Positions 28,090-36,972 of a stretch of 37,434 nt of DNA are shown piece after piece. The position numbers were made by a program, and so were the translations under genes. The DNA is from Ktedonobacteria bacterium (GTDB taxonomy: Bacteria > Chloroflexota > Ktedonobacteria > Ktedonobacterales > JADMIN01), in the NCBI GenBank assembly GCA_027307065.1, contig DAHUXT010000003.1:1-37434 (forward strand), given 5' to 3'. The number at the start of each line of letters is the position of its first letter. Position 1 is the first letter of the stretch. The notes below the pieces were generated by a model. It searched no databases. It saw only the letters and a program-made list of their open reading frames with translations, and was not told where the DNA came from.

Positions 28090-30300
28090 ATGACGAGTGA
28101 TATTACCGCAATGTTGCGTGATCACGAAGAAAACCTCCGGCAGCGAATGGGCGAAGTGACGGGGTTCGAGGGCAGCCCGGAAGACGGCAGCGACGCCAAT
28201 TTGCTCATCGAGGCGCTTGGCGGCCTGCCGCAATCGACGTACGTATACCGTTTTCTTGAATCGGGAAGCGCGCTGGCGGCACAGGGAGGTCGGCTCGAAG
28301 CGAGGCTTCAGGGCATCCACCAGTGGAGCACCGCGCTGGCACAGGCATTGGATGAGATGTTCGCGAAGGACCCTGAGGCATACAACCAGGCACTCGTTGC
28401 GCTGATGGATGTCACTTCTCGCGCAGTGGTAGCAATTACTCAAGGATGGCAGGCGGTTCGCAGCCAGCAGTCCGATAGCGCAGCGGAACACGCGCGGCGC
28501 GGGATGACACGCATGCAGGCGCTTCAGCGCATCAACGCCGCCGCGAATTCCACGCTCGATCTGGACCAGACACTCGCGACTACCGCGCATGCCGTTGCCG
28601 AAGAGATGGGCGCTGACCTCTGCTCGATTTATCTGTTTGACGAGGTGACCCGCGAACTGGCGTTGCGAGCAACGAATGGCCCGCGCAATTCGAGCCTGCT
28701 CACGCTCGCGCTTGGCGTCGGCTATACGGGCTATGTCGCCGAACATGGGCGCCCATTGCTGTTGCGCAACGCCCTCGACGACTCGCGTTTCGCGGAGGAG
28801 GCCAGCGCGTACGAAACTCCGTATGCGGGGCTGCTCTCGGTACCGATCATCTTCTTCACCGCTGAGAAGCTCGAAGGCGTCATCAGCGTTCAGACACATG
28901 AGCCACACCTCTTTACCGAGGACGACGTCAGCTTTCTGGAAATCGTCGCGGGTCAGATCGCCATGAGCATCGAGAACGGCCGCATCTATGCGCAGACCGA
29001 CGAAGAACTTCGGCGTCGCGTCCACCAGTTAAATACGCTCTATCGTGTCTCGACGCTAGTCGCCTCGACACTCGTCTTCGAGAACGTGCTTCATACGATT
29101 GTGGCCCAGGCGGTGCAACTCAGCGGCGCCGATCGCTCCGTGCTCTTTGAGCTCGACCCCGCCACGCAAACGCTTTCTGCCGTTGCGTCGCACGGATTCG
29201 AGCGGCTGGAGACCACACGGATCACGTTGCCATCTGGGCAGTGCTGCGCCGGGCGCGTCGTGCAGACGGGGTCGTCGAGCCTCAAACTCGACTGCATGCG
29301 TACCGACGAGGGCTGTTTTCTCTATGGCAATGCCGAGGCGATCGACGATCAGCACGCTGTGCTCTGTGTACCTCTCACGGCTCGCCAGGGACCAGTCGGC
29401 TCCCTGTGCATCTTTAGCAATCAGCGTTACATGCTGAATGAGCACCAACTTCAGTTGGTCAGCACGTTTGCCAATGTCGCAGCGATCGCCATGGAGAACG
29501 CCCGTCTCTTCGAGCAGACACGCGAGGGACTACGCATCAAAGAGACGCTGCTCAACGAGATGAACCACCGGGTAAAGAACAATCTGACGCAGATCGCAGG
29601 CATTCTCAATATCCGGCGGCGACGGTCGCAGAATCCAGAGGTGCAGCAGGAATTGCTCGAGAGTGTCGAGCGCATTCAGGGCATCGCGGCAGCGCATGAT
29701 CTGCTCTCCACCAACCTGCTCAGCGTGGCGCGTATCGATGAGATCGCCCGAAAAATCGCGATGATCGTGCAGGCGAATCTGGTGCCGCCGCACATGACGA
29801 TCCGGTTTCACATCGGCGCGATTCCCTATTTTCTGCCGACCGAAGAGGCCACCACGCTGGCCATCGTGCTGAATGAGTTGATCTCCAACGCCATCGAGCA
29901 CGGCTTCGAGCAGCGCGAGGGCGGCGAGATTCGCATCAGCGGCGCGCGCGATGGCGACCTGATCGTCGTGCATATCGCCGACGATGGCGCGGGCGTGCCA
30001 GAGGGCTTCTCGCTCGATACCGCCGAGGGGCTGGGGCTGCAACTGGTGCGCGGGCTGGTCGAATCTGGGTTGCGTGGAGGATTCAAGCTATCCACGGTCC
30101 CAGGTGACCCCGACATAGGCGAGCACAGCGAAGGCGCGACCGATCCCATTCTCGCGGCGATCCCACGAGACGCCTCGCAAAACCCAGCCATTGACGCGCG
30201 AACATGGACTATCGCCGAGTTCACGATTGCGGCGAACTTACTGGATACCGTTCAACCGGCCAGCGCGTCCTCACGATTGGCTGATGGCGGCAACCGTTAG
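28090..30300 (+). CDS. GAF-domain sensor histidine kinase of the HisKA_2 family
   Basis: Two GAF-like segments, H-box LLNEMNHRVKNNLTQIAGILNIRRRRSQNPEVQQELLESVERIQGIAAAHDLLS, then ATPase LNELISNAIEHGFEQREGGEIRIS...DDGAGVPEGF...GLGLQLVRGLVE. Confidence 0.93.
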   Translation: MTSDITAMLRDHEENLRQRMGEVTGFEGSPEDGSDANLLIEALGGLPQSTYVYRFLESGSALAAQGGRLEARLQGIHQWSTALAQALDEMFAKDPEAYNQALVALMDVTSRAVVAITQGWQAVRSQQSDSAAEHARRGMTRMQALQRINAAANSTLDLDQTLATTAHAVAEEMGADLCSIYLFDEVTRELALRATNGPRNSSLLTLALGVGYTGYVAEHGRPLLLRNALDDSRFAEEASAYETPYAGLLSVPIIFFTAEKLEGVISVQTHEPHLFTEDDVSFLEIVAGQIAMSIENGRIYAQTDEELRRRVHQLNTLYRVSTLVASTLVFENVLHTIVAQAVQLSGADRSVLFELDPATQTLSAVASHGFERLETTRITLPSGQCCAGRVVQTGSSSLKLDCMRTDEGCFLYGNAEAIDDQHAVLCVPLTARQGPVGSLCIFSNQRYMLNEHQLQLVSTFANVAAIAMENARLFEQTREGLRIKETLLNEMNHRVKNNLTQIAGILNIRRRRSQNPEVQQELLESVERIQGIAAAHDLLSTNLLSVARIDEIARKIAMIVQANLVPPHMTIRFHIGAIPYFLPTEEATTLAIVLNELISNAIEHGFEQREGGEIRISGARDGDLIVVHIADDGAGVPEGFSLDTAEGLGLQLVRGLVESGLRGGFKLSTVPGDPDIGEHSEGATDPILAAIPRDASQNPAIDARTWTIAEFTIAANLLDTVQPASASSRLADGGNR

Positions 30301-30842
30301 CCCTCTTGCGGCGCGGCGTCAGCGTGCATCGGCGCTGACGATGTTTCGGCGTCAGCGGAGCCACCAGCATTTGCGCGCGCCTGCAACGCTTTTCGCGCTC
30401 GCATCGCGCCCGGACGACCGCCCAGCCAGCCCATCAGCGCGGCGATCCCAAGCGGAATGGTCACGGTGACGACGAGCGCCATTGCCTGGAGGACGAAACC
30501 TCCCGGCGCCGCGGCATCCGCGCTCAGAATATTCGATGTGCTGCCTGGTGAATAGATGGTAATGAGCACACCATAAATAGCGAATGCCAGCATGCCCGCC
30601 AGCGCGCCCATACCCGCGTTGAGCGTCTCGCGGCCAGTAAAATAGCCAGCGGCGGAAAACGCGAACAAGAAGAGGAAAAGGCTCGCGCAACCTAGCGTCA
30701 ATTTGCCGGGATTGCTATCGAGCGTTGCCGGGCCGTTCCCAAATGCCACCATGCCCAGCACAGTAAGCCCGAGCCCCAAAACCACGTACGCAGCGCCTCC
30801 AACCAGAGCGCCCCACTTCATCACAACTCGCATTACAAGCAC
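30297..30842 (-). CDS. Small polytopic membrane protein of unknown function
   Basis: 181 aa with about four hydrophobic segments and an Ala-rich tail; stop overlaps convergent kinase stop. Start may be an internal Met (MRVVM.. or MKWGALVGG). Confidence 0.65.
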   Translation of the reverse strand: MLVMRVVMKWGALVGGAAYVVLGLGLTVLGMVAFGNGPATLDSNPGKLTLGCASLFLFLFAFSAAGYFTGRETLNAGMGALAGMLAFAIYGVLITIYSPGSTSNILSADAAAPGGFVLQAMALVVTVTIPLGIAALMGWLGGRPGAMRARKALQARANAGGSADAETSSAPMHADAAPQEG

Positions 30843-30852
30843 CTGTTCACTT

Positions 30853-30888
30853 GTGAGACACGCGGCCAGTGATCTCGGTTTGTCTCAC
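30853..30888. promoter_or_regulatory. Inverted repeat GTGAGACA-N20-TGTCTCAC (candidate operator)
   Basis: Perfect 8-bp arms directly upstream of the minus-strand membrane protein gene. Confidence 0.55.
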
Positions 30889-31143
30889 CCCAATCTGCAA
30901 TTATACCGTGCGACGTGCCGAACGCGGCCACATGGCGGCATGCGCCATGCGCGCTACCCTTGAGAGAGGCGAGGTGACGAAAAAGAGACTCGACGCTGGC
31001 AGGGATTCATTGTACTATGCAGTGCGATGGCGCGACGATGACGCGTGCCACGAACACCGACGTTCAACTGCCGATTCGGATGTCCTCCGGATGGCTATGT
31101 CGCGGCGAAAGTCGCTGGGCGGAACCCGCCGCCACGAGGAATC

Positions 31144-32505
31144 ATGCGTTATTACCAAGACATTCTCGAAACCATCGGCCACACGCCGCTTGTCCGATTG
31201 AACCGCATCGCACAGGATGTCAAGCCACTGATACTGGCGAAGGTTGAGTATTTCAACCCCGGTGGCAGTGTTAAAGATCGCATCGGCCTGTCACTCATCG
31301 AGGCGTGCGAACAGGCGGGAACCCTTAAACCGGGTGGCACTATCGTCGAGCCGACCAGCGGCAACACGGGCATGGGGCTGGCGCTCGCCGCCGCCATCAA
31401 AGGCTACCATCTCATCTGCGTAATGACCGATAAGGTTGCCGAGGAGAAACGGAGCTTGCTACGAGCATTCGGCGCCGAGGTCGTTATCTGCCCCAACAGC
31501 GTGTCCGCCGACTCGACAGAGAATTATCGAAACGTCGCGGCGCGGCTCGCGCGTGAGATTCCAGGGGCATGCAGCCCGAACCAATATGACAACCCGGCCA
31601 ATCCGCTGTCGCACTATCGCTCGACCGGCCCCGAAATATGGGATGATACCGACGGCAAAGTAACGGCGTTCATCGCGGGGGTGGGCACCGCTGGCACCAT
31701 TGTCGGCACGGCACGCTACCTCAAGGAGCGGAATTCGAAGATTCAGGTTATTGGCGCCGACCCGGCAGGCTCGGTCTATTCTCATGATGAATTGCACCCA
31801 TACAAAGTGGAGGGCATCGGGCAGGATGCCTACCCGCCCAATTGGGATGAGAGCGTTGTCGATAAGGTGATCCGCGTCGACGACCGCACATCGTTCCACT
31901 ACGCGCGCCGCCTCGCCCGCGAAGAAGGCATTCTATGCGGCGGCTCAGCGGGCACAGCCTTGGCCGCGGCGCTGGAATACGCTAAAGATGGCACCGCGGA
32001 CGATGTCGTGGTCGTCTTGCTGCCAGACACCGGGCGTGGATACCTCTCGAAGCAGTATAACGAGACTTGGCTGCGCGAGAACGGATTCGCCGAGGCTCCG
32101 GCACAGCCCACGCTCGCCGACGTGTTGGCATTCCGGCGACAGGCGGAGCCAGCAATGCCCGCTGTCATCGGCGTTTCGCCCAGCGACCCAGTGACAACCG
32201 CCATCGAGCACTTCCACCGCTACAGCATCTCGCAACTGCCTGTCATCGAGAACGGCAAAGTTGTTGGCTCGTTGACTGAGACCTCGTTGCTGCAGCGATT
32301 AGCGTCTGGTGATCGACTGGAGGAGCATATGGTCGGCGACTGGCAGAGTTCTCCGCTGCCTGCGATGCCAGAGACATCCACCGTGCGTGAGGCATACACA
32401 CTGTTTGCGGGCGGTCAGACGGCGATTGCGGTAACGGGCGCGCATGGCCTGAGTGGCGTGGTGTCGAAGAGTGATCTCATGGAGTTCTGGGCACGCAACG
32501 CCTAA
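31144..32505 (+). CDS. Cystathionine beta-synthase-like PLP enzyme with C-terminal CBS domain pair
   Basis: MRYYQDILETIGHTPLVRLNRI, NPGGSVKDRIGLSLIEA, PTSGNTGMGLALAAAIKGY, GSAGTALAAAL, then tandem CBS domains (PAVIGVSPSDPVTTAIEHFHRYSISQLPVIENGKVVGSLTE...). RBS gagga before ATG 31144. Confidence 0.92.
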   Translation: MRYYQDILETIGHTPLVRLNRIAQDVKPLILAKVEYFNPGGSVKDRIGLSLIEACEQAGTLKPGGTIVEPTSGNTGMGLALAAAIKGYHLICVMTDKVAEEKRSLLRAFGAEVVICPNSVSADSTENYRNVAARLAREIPGACSPNQYDNPANPLSHYRSTGPEIWDDTDGKVTAFIAGVGTAGTIVGTARYLKERNSKIQVIGADPAGSVYSHDELHPYKVEGIGQDAYPPNWDESVVDKVIRVDDRTSFHYARRLAREEGILCGGSAGTALAAALEYAKDGTADDVVVVLLPDTGRGYLSKQYNETWLRENGFAEAPAQPTLADVLAFRRQAEPAMPAVIGVSPSDPVTTAIEHFHRYSISQLPVIENGKVVGSLTETSLLQRLASGDRLEEHMVGDWQSSPLPAMPETSTVREAYTLFAGGQTAIAVTGAHGLSGVVSKSDLMEFWARNA

Positions 32506-32527
32506 CGCGAACAGCAGGAGTTCGCTC

Positions 32528-33116
32528 GTGACGATTCCCGTTGGCGCGGACGATTCGGCCATTAGATTAACGATCAGTCCTGGGCAGGCAATGCCTGCAT
32601 TCGCGCTTGCTAATGCGGCAGGCGATATTGTCCGGCTTAAGTCATTCAAGCAGCGTCGCCCAGTACTGGTGGCGTTGCTCCACGGCAGCTCCTGCCCGCA
32701 GTGCCGCGACTGGCTGGCCACAGTGGCGCATGTTCAAGGCGAGTTGGCCGACCTTCGAGTGCAGCCCTTGCTCGTAGTGCCTGACGATGTCGAGCAGCTG
32801 CCCGCACTCCAGGCCGGCACGGGTGCGCCGAAGAAACCGCAGAAAACGAATAGTTTTTAACCCCGCACTCCAGGCCGGCACGGGTGCGCCCGGTGTGTTC
32901 CTCTCAGACGCGGCTGGCGAGACACGGGCCCGGTTTTTATCCCGCAACGCACCATCGCTGCGCACGTCTGTCGTGCTCATTGCCGTCGACCAATACAGCG
33001 CCTGTCTGGAGGCGTGGCTGGCCAACGAACCGGGCCATTTGCCGACGATGGCCGAAGTGCTGGCAACCTTCGCCTTCGCCGAGCAAGAAGAGTGCGCCTG
33101 TGGCCTGCCCGCGTAG
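32528..33116 (+). pseudogene. Peroxiredoxin/AhpC-TSA-like (redoxin) gene split by a 61-bp insertion/duplication
   Basis: 5' part (GTG 32528, RBS aggag) ISPGQAMPAFALANAAGDIVRLKSFKQRRPVLVALLHGSSCPQCRDW... stops at 32860; 3' part ...ALQAGTGAPGVFLSDAAGETRARFLSRN...EECACGLPA* is in another frame; removing 61 bp fuses both into a 175-aa ORF. Confidence 0.85.
32801..32890. repeat. 29-bp perfect direct repeats (32801-32829 and 32862-32890) flanking a 32-bp AT-rich spacer
   Basis: cccgcactccaggccggcacgggtgcgcc occurs twice with a 61-bp period; spacer gaagaaaccgcagaaaacgaatagtttttaac is 11/32 G+C. Confidence 0.97.
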
Positions 33117-33277
33117 CCGAACCAGCAAGACAGCCAGTGACACCCTATGCGGCGCACTCCTCGGACAGATTTTTGACGGCCACGAGGGATTGACGCCGCC
33201 CACCCCGCCAAGCCTTGATGGTCGTCTTGACGGCGACTTGAGCACCCTGAATCCGCATGGTTGCACGAGAATTCTTG

Positions 33278-33293
33278 TGTGAGATTGCTCACA
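33278..33293. promoter_or_regulatory. CRP-type palindrome TGTGA-GATTGC-TCACA upstream of peptide transporter
   Basis: Perfect TGTGA-N6-TCACA half-sites, about 240 bp upstream of the SBP start. Confidence 0.6.
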
Positions 33294-33533
33294 TTAATTA
33301 CGTACTAATGGCAAGTCTGTTGAGAAAGTTGCAGACACACCGCGTGCTGACCCTCGCAAAGCGCGAGAGTCGTTGGCCAGAACGGAAGTCGAGGTGGGAA
33401 GCTAGAGTAGTTGAGCAACGCACGTTCTGAACTCTCGTCCGCAGGCGAGCTACTTGGGCACCGATTTGCTACCAGGTAGCAAGATCCGAAGACATCGCTC
33501 CATTGTGACAATGTGTTGAGGAGGACTTACGGC

Positions 33534-35297
33534 ATGCTCAGAAAACGCAGTCTATGGTCAGTAGCCGGACTCCTAATGGTTCTGACCATGATGCTGTCCG
33601 CGCTGTCCGCATGCGGTGGAACTACCACCGGCGGAGGTGGCGGTACGCCCGTCAAGGGCGGCACGGTCATTGATGGCATCAGCCAGGAGCCTAATGCTCT
33701 TCTGCCCGAGCGCTCCAACCAAACATATTCGCTTTTGGTACAGGCAGCGTTCCGTACTCCATTATTCGCCAGTAACGACAAAGCCGGCATTTCGCCTGCT
33801 CTGGCGACCGAGGTGCCAACTGTCGCTAATGGCGGCATCTCGTCCGATGGCCTGACTTATAAAATTCACGTTCGGACCGGCACCAAGTGGTCTGACGGCC
33901 AGCCAGTCACTGGCGACGATGTGTTCTACACATTCAAGCTTTTCATGGATCCGGCCTACTCCGCTCGTGACGGATTCCAGCAAGCTGCCAGTGAAATTTC
34001 CACGATCAGCCAGCCTGACTCGAACACGATCAGCTTCACGTTGAAGAAGCCGGATGCGGCCTTCATCGCGCTGTATCTCACGGACGTACTCGCGTTCGCA
34101 CCGCTGCCGAAGCACGTATACGGCACGATGACGCCCGACGCGCTGGTCAAGTCGAACGAGAGCTTCCAGCCGACCGTGACAAATGGACCGTTCAAGGTGA
34201 GCGGCCGCGTCCAGGGCGACAACATCACGGTCGTCAGGGACGACAACTACGTCGGGGCGCACACGGCGTACCTCGATAAGATCGTCTTCAAGGTCTTCGC
34301 CGACGCGCAGACCATCGTCACCGCGATGCAGGCCGGCCAGGTGGACACCGCCTACTTCTTGCCTGTTAGCCAGTACGACACCCTGAAGAACATCCCAGGC
34401 TATAGCCTCGTTCCGAGCACTGTGCTCGCCACGTTCGAGGCATGGTACCTCAATATCAATGGCTTCCAGCTTGAGGGTAAGCCTGCCACTGACGAGCCGC
34501 TTTCCGATCCGGTGGTGCGCGAGGCGCTCGCGATCTCGTTCGACACCAAACAGGAAATCCACACACTTTGGCACGATATCGCCAAGCCAGTCTGCGACGA
34601 GTCCATCGGCACCTTCGGCTTTGACCCGCAGTTGGTCAACTCGAACGGGTACTGCGCGTATGGACCCGATGGCAAGTCCTTCGACAACGGCGGACCTGAC
34701 GCAGCCAAGGCGATGCTCGATGCCGACGGCTGGAAGGTTGGCGCTGACGGTATCCGTGTGAAGAACGGCCATCGGCTCAGCCTGCGCATCGCCACCACCA
34801 GCGGACGCAAGTACCGCGAGGACTCCGAGGCGCTGGCACAGGCAGCCTGGAAGAACATCGGCGTCGAATTGAAGACCGACAACCATCCGTCGGGCGACCT
34901 GTTCGGACCGATCCTGTTCCCGTCCACGGGTAAGGGCAATACCGCTTTCGACATTGCTGAGTACGCAACTGGCGTTGGCGTGTATCCAGACAACCGCTGC
35001 TTCTTCAACAGCAAGTTCACGCCGCAAGCCGCTGGCTGCAACCCGGGCTACTACAGCAATCCCACGGTTGACCAGTTGACCGAGCAAGCGGTGACGATCT
35101 CGGATCAGGCCCAGGCCAAGGCAATCTTGACCCAGATTCACCAGGCGGCCAACAAAGATGTGCCGATCATCTGGCTGTATGGCTTCCCCAACTTGAACGA
35201 GGCCAACAGCCGGCTGCACAACTACAAGCCCAGCGGTGAAGGTCCTGACGAGACCTGGAACGTGGTTGATTGGTGGCTGACCGGCGGCAAGCGCTAA
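33534..35297 (+). CDS. ABC transporter substrate-binding lipoprotein, SBP family 5 (peptide/oligopeptide)
   Basis: Lipoprotein signal with LSAC lipobox; TYKIHVRTGTKWSDGQPVTGDDVFYTFKLFMDP signature; RBS gaggagg before ATG 33534. Confidence 0.95.
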   Translation: MLRKRSLWSVAGLLMVLTMMLSALSACGGTTTGGGGGTPVKGGTVIDGISQEPNALLPERSNQTYSLLVQAAFRTPLFASNDKAGISPALATEVPTVANGGISSDGLTYKIHVRTGTKWSDGQPVTGDDVFYTFKLFMDPAYSARDGFQQAASEISTISQPDSNTISFTLKKPDAAFIALYLTDVLAFAPLPKHVYGTMTPDALVKSNESFQPTVTNGPFKVSGRVQGDNITVVRDDNYVGAHTAYLDKIVFKVFADAQTIVTAMQAGQVDTAYFLPVSQYDTLKNIPGYSLVPSTVLATFEAWYLNINGFQLEGKPATDEPLSDPVVREALAISFDTKQEIHTLWHDIAKPVCDESIGTFGFDPQLVNSNGYCAYGPDGKSFDNGGPDAAKAMLDADGWKVGADGIRVKNGHRLSLRIATTSGRKYREDSEALAQAAWKNIGVELKTDNHPSGDLFGPILFPSTGKGNTAFDIAEYATGVGVYPDNRCFFNSKFTPQAAGCNPGYYSNPTVDQLTEQAVTISDQAQAKAILTQIHQAANKDVPIIWLYGFPNLNEANSRLHNYKPSGEGPDETWNVVDWWLTGGKR

Positions 35298-35338
35298 GCG
35301 CTAAGCTGGCATCACAGTGCCATCAAGCAATAGGGCAA

Positions 35339-35371
35339 GGGGGCATCTGAGAGCGATCTCGGGTGCCTCCC
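35339..35371 (+). terminator. Long 14-bp hairpin with GCGA tetraloop after SBP gene (terminator or 3' mRNA-stabilising stem)
   Basis: GGGGGCATCTGAGA-GCGA-TCTCGGGTGCCTCC, all 14 positions pair (including G-U), followed by c-tcctt. Confidence 0.75.
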
Positions 35372-35547
35372 TCCTTACACGGTGATGGACCGCGCTTCGA
35401 CAACATGAATGCATCGACATTACTCGGATGGAGCGGTCCGCTCAAGTACGCTCTGGTGCCGCACACACGCTTCACTCACCTGCACACAAGGTAGGGTCAC
35501 ACTCGCGCTGGCCTTCAGAACGATGGCGCGTGAACCGGGGTCGCCGC

Positions 35548-35577
35548 TTGCGAAGGCAAACCGAGACGTGCTATCAT
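35548..35577 (+). promoter_or_regulatory. Candidate internal promoter TTGCGA-N18-TATCAT before permease genes
   Basis: TTGCGA 35548-35553, TATCAT 35572-35577. Confidence 0.4.
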
Positions 35578-35800
35578 TGGCCCAATCATCGGCAATTGGC
35601 CGCGAACTTTGCCAGAAGAACACAACACAGATCGCCCCATGCCGAAGCATGGTAAATGCGACCAGGTATAGCAAGTCTATACATCAATGAACGCGGTGAC
35701 CAGTGCATTGCAGAAGGCCACGGGTAGGACTTGCTACACCAGTCGCTCGTGAGTTTCTGCACCGTAAAACGTGTCGGAGCGCGCAGGATGACGCACCTGT

Positions 35801-35829
35801 CTGGCACAGATCTGGCATGGATCTGAGAT
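35801..35829. promoter_or_regulatory. PHO-box-like 11-bp-period direct repeat CTGGCAC-N4-CTGGCAT-N4-CTGAGAT
   Basis: Three heptamers spaced exactly 11 bp; the first two differ at one position from each other. Confidence 0.45.
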
Positions 35830-35969
35830 AGGACAGATACGTAGCATCTCACAATCTCCGGCGAGATCTTCGTAGATCCGTTTTCTAGGGTCGCGACTTG
35901 CCCACCGTGGGAGTCGGGTACGCGTGGCGGACGATATGCGAAGAACCACGAAGAGGAGGGAATCGCACC

Positions 35970-36935
35970 ATGCAGCGATTCATCATTCGTCGGCTACTGC
36001 AGTCGGTGTTGCTGCTGTTTCTGCTGACAGTGGCATTTTTCCTGCTGGTCCACGCGATACCTGGAGGACCAGAGCAGGCGTACTTCTCTCCGCGCCAGAC
36101 CGCGGCGCAAAAGCATGCCATTATTGTGGAATTGGGGCTGGATAAGCCACTACCGGTCCAGTATGTGAAGTGGATTACCGCGGCAATGCGCGGAAACTTC
36201 GGCCGGTCGTATGACTCGAACCTGCCGGTCAGTGTGGACATCGCCCCGCGCATACCGAATACCATTCTGCTGTTCTCGGTCGCGTTGGGATTCGCGCTCA
36301 TCATGGCAGTCCTGCTGGGAGTATTTTCGGCGGTGCGCCAATACTCGATCACGGATTACATCATTACCGTGTTTGCCTACTTTGGTATCTCCATGCCTGT
36401 CTTCTTCTTCGCTGAAGTCTTGCAGGTGATCTTCGGCGTCCAACTTCAGATATTGCCTGTCTTTGGGCGCACTAGTCCAGAGATCGAGGGTGTCACCGGC
36501 TTTGACGCGTTCGTTGATCTGGCCAGACATCTCCTCTTACCTGCGCTCGTTCTCTCACTGCTGTTCATCGCCGCGTGGAGCCGATACTTGCGCGCCGGGA
36601 TGCTCGATGTCCTCAAGCAGGACTATATCCGCACAGCCCGCGCGAAGGGTCTCAGCTCGCGTGTCGTACTTTTCAGCCACGCGCTACGTAATGCGCTCAT
36701 CCCATTGATTACCGTCGTGGCCTTGGCATTCGGCAGTATCTTTGGCGGCGCGTTCGTCACCGAGTCGATCTTCTCCTGGCCTGGCCTCGGTAGCCGCTTT
36801 ATCGACGCGCTGAATGGGCGCGATTACCCAATCATGTTGGCGCTGCTCATGCTGGCGTCTACCGGGGTAATCGTCTTCAACCTGATCGCTGATGTCCTCT
36901 ACGGAGTCGCCGACCCACGCATTCGCTACTCGTAG
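35970..36935 (+). CDS. Dipeptide/oligopeptide ABC transporter permease (DppB/OppB type)
   Basis: MQRFIIRRLLQSVLLLFLLTVAFFLLVHAIPGGP, SRYLRAGMLDVLKQDYIRTARAKGLSSRVVLFSHALRNALIPLITV EAA-loop, IFSWPGLGSRFIDAL; RBS agaggaggg. Confidence 0.95.
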   Translation: MQRFIIRRLLQSVLLLFLLTVAFFLLVHAIPGGPEQAYFSPRQTAAQKHAIIVELGLDKPLPVQYVKWITAAMRGNFGRSYDSNLPVSVDIAPRIPNTILLFSVALGFALIMAVLLGVFSAVRQYSITDYIITVFAYFGISMPVFFFAEVLQVIFGVQLQILPVFGRTSPEIEGVTGFDAFVDLARHLLLPALVLSLLFIAAWSRYLRAGMLDVLKQDYIRTARAKGLSSRVVLFSHALRNALIPLITVVALAFGSIFGGAFVTESIFSWPGLGSRFIDALNGRDYPIMLALLMLASTGVIVFNLIADVLYGVADPRIRYS

Positions 36936-36972
36936 CGGGATGTAATGCTCAGGTCACAGAAGGGAGCCTGGC

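Noticed and set aside
32801-32890. CRISPR-like reading of the 29-bp repeats with a 32-bp spacer
   Set aside because: Repeat and spacer lengths resemble CRISPR, but there are only two repeats, the repeat is part of the coding sequence (ALQAGTGAP), and no cas genes or leader are present.
33762-35219. 485-aa minus-strand ORF opposite the SBP gene
   Set aside because: Long only because of GC-rich codon bias; the sense strand is a textbook SBP_bac_5 lipoprotein.
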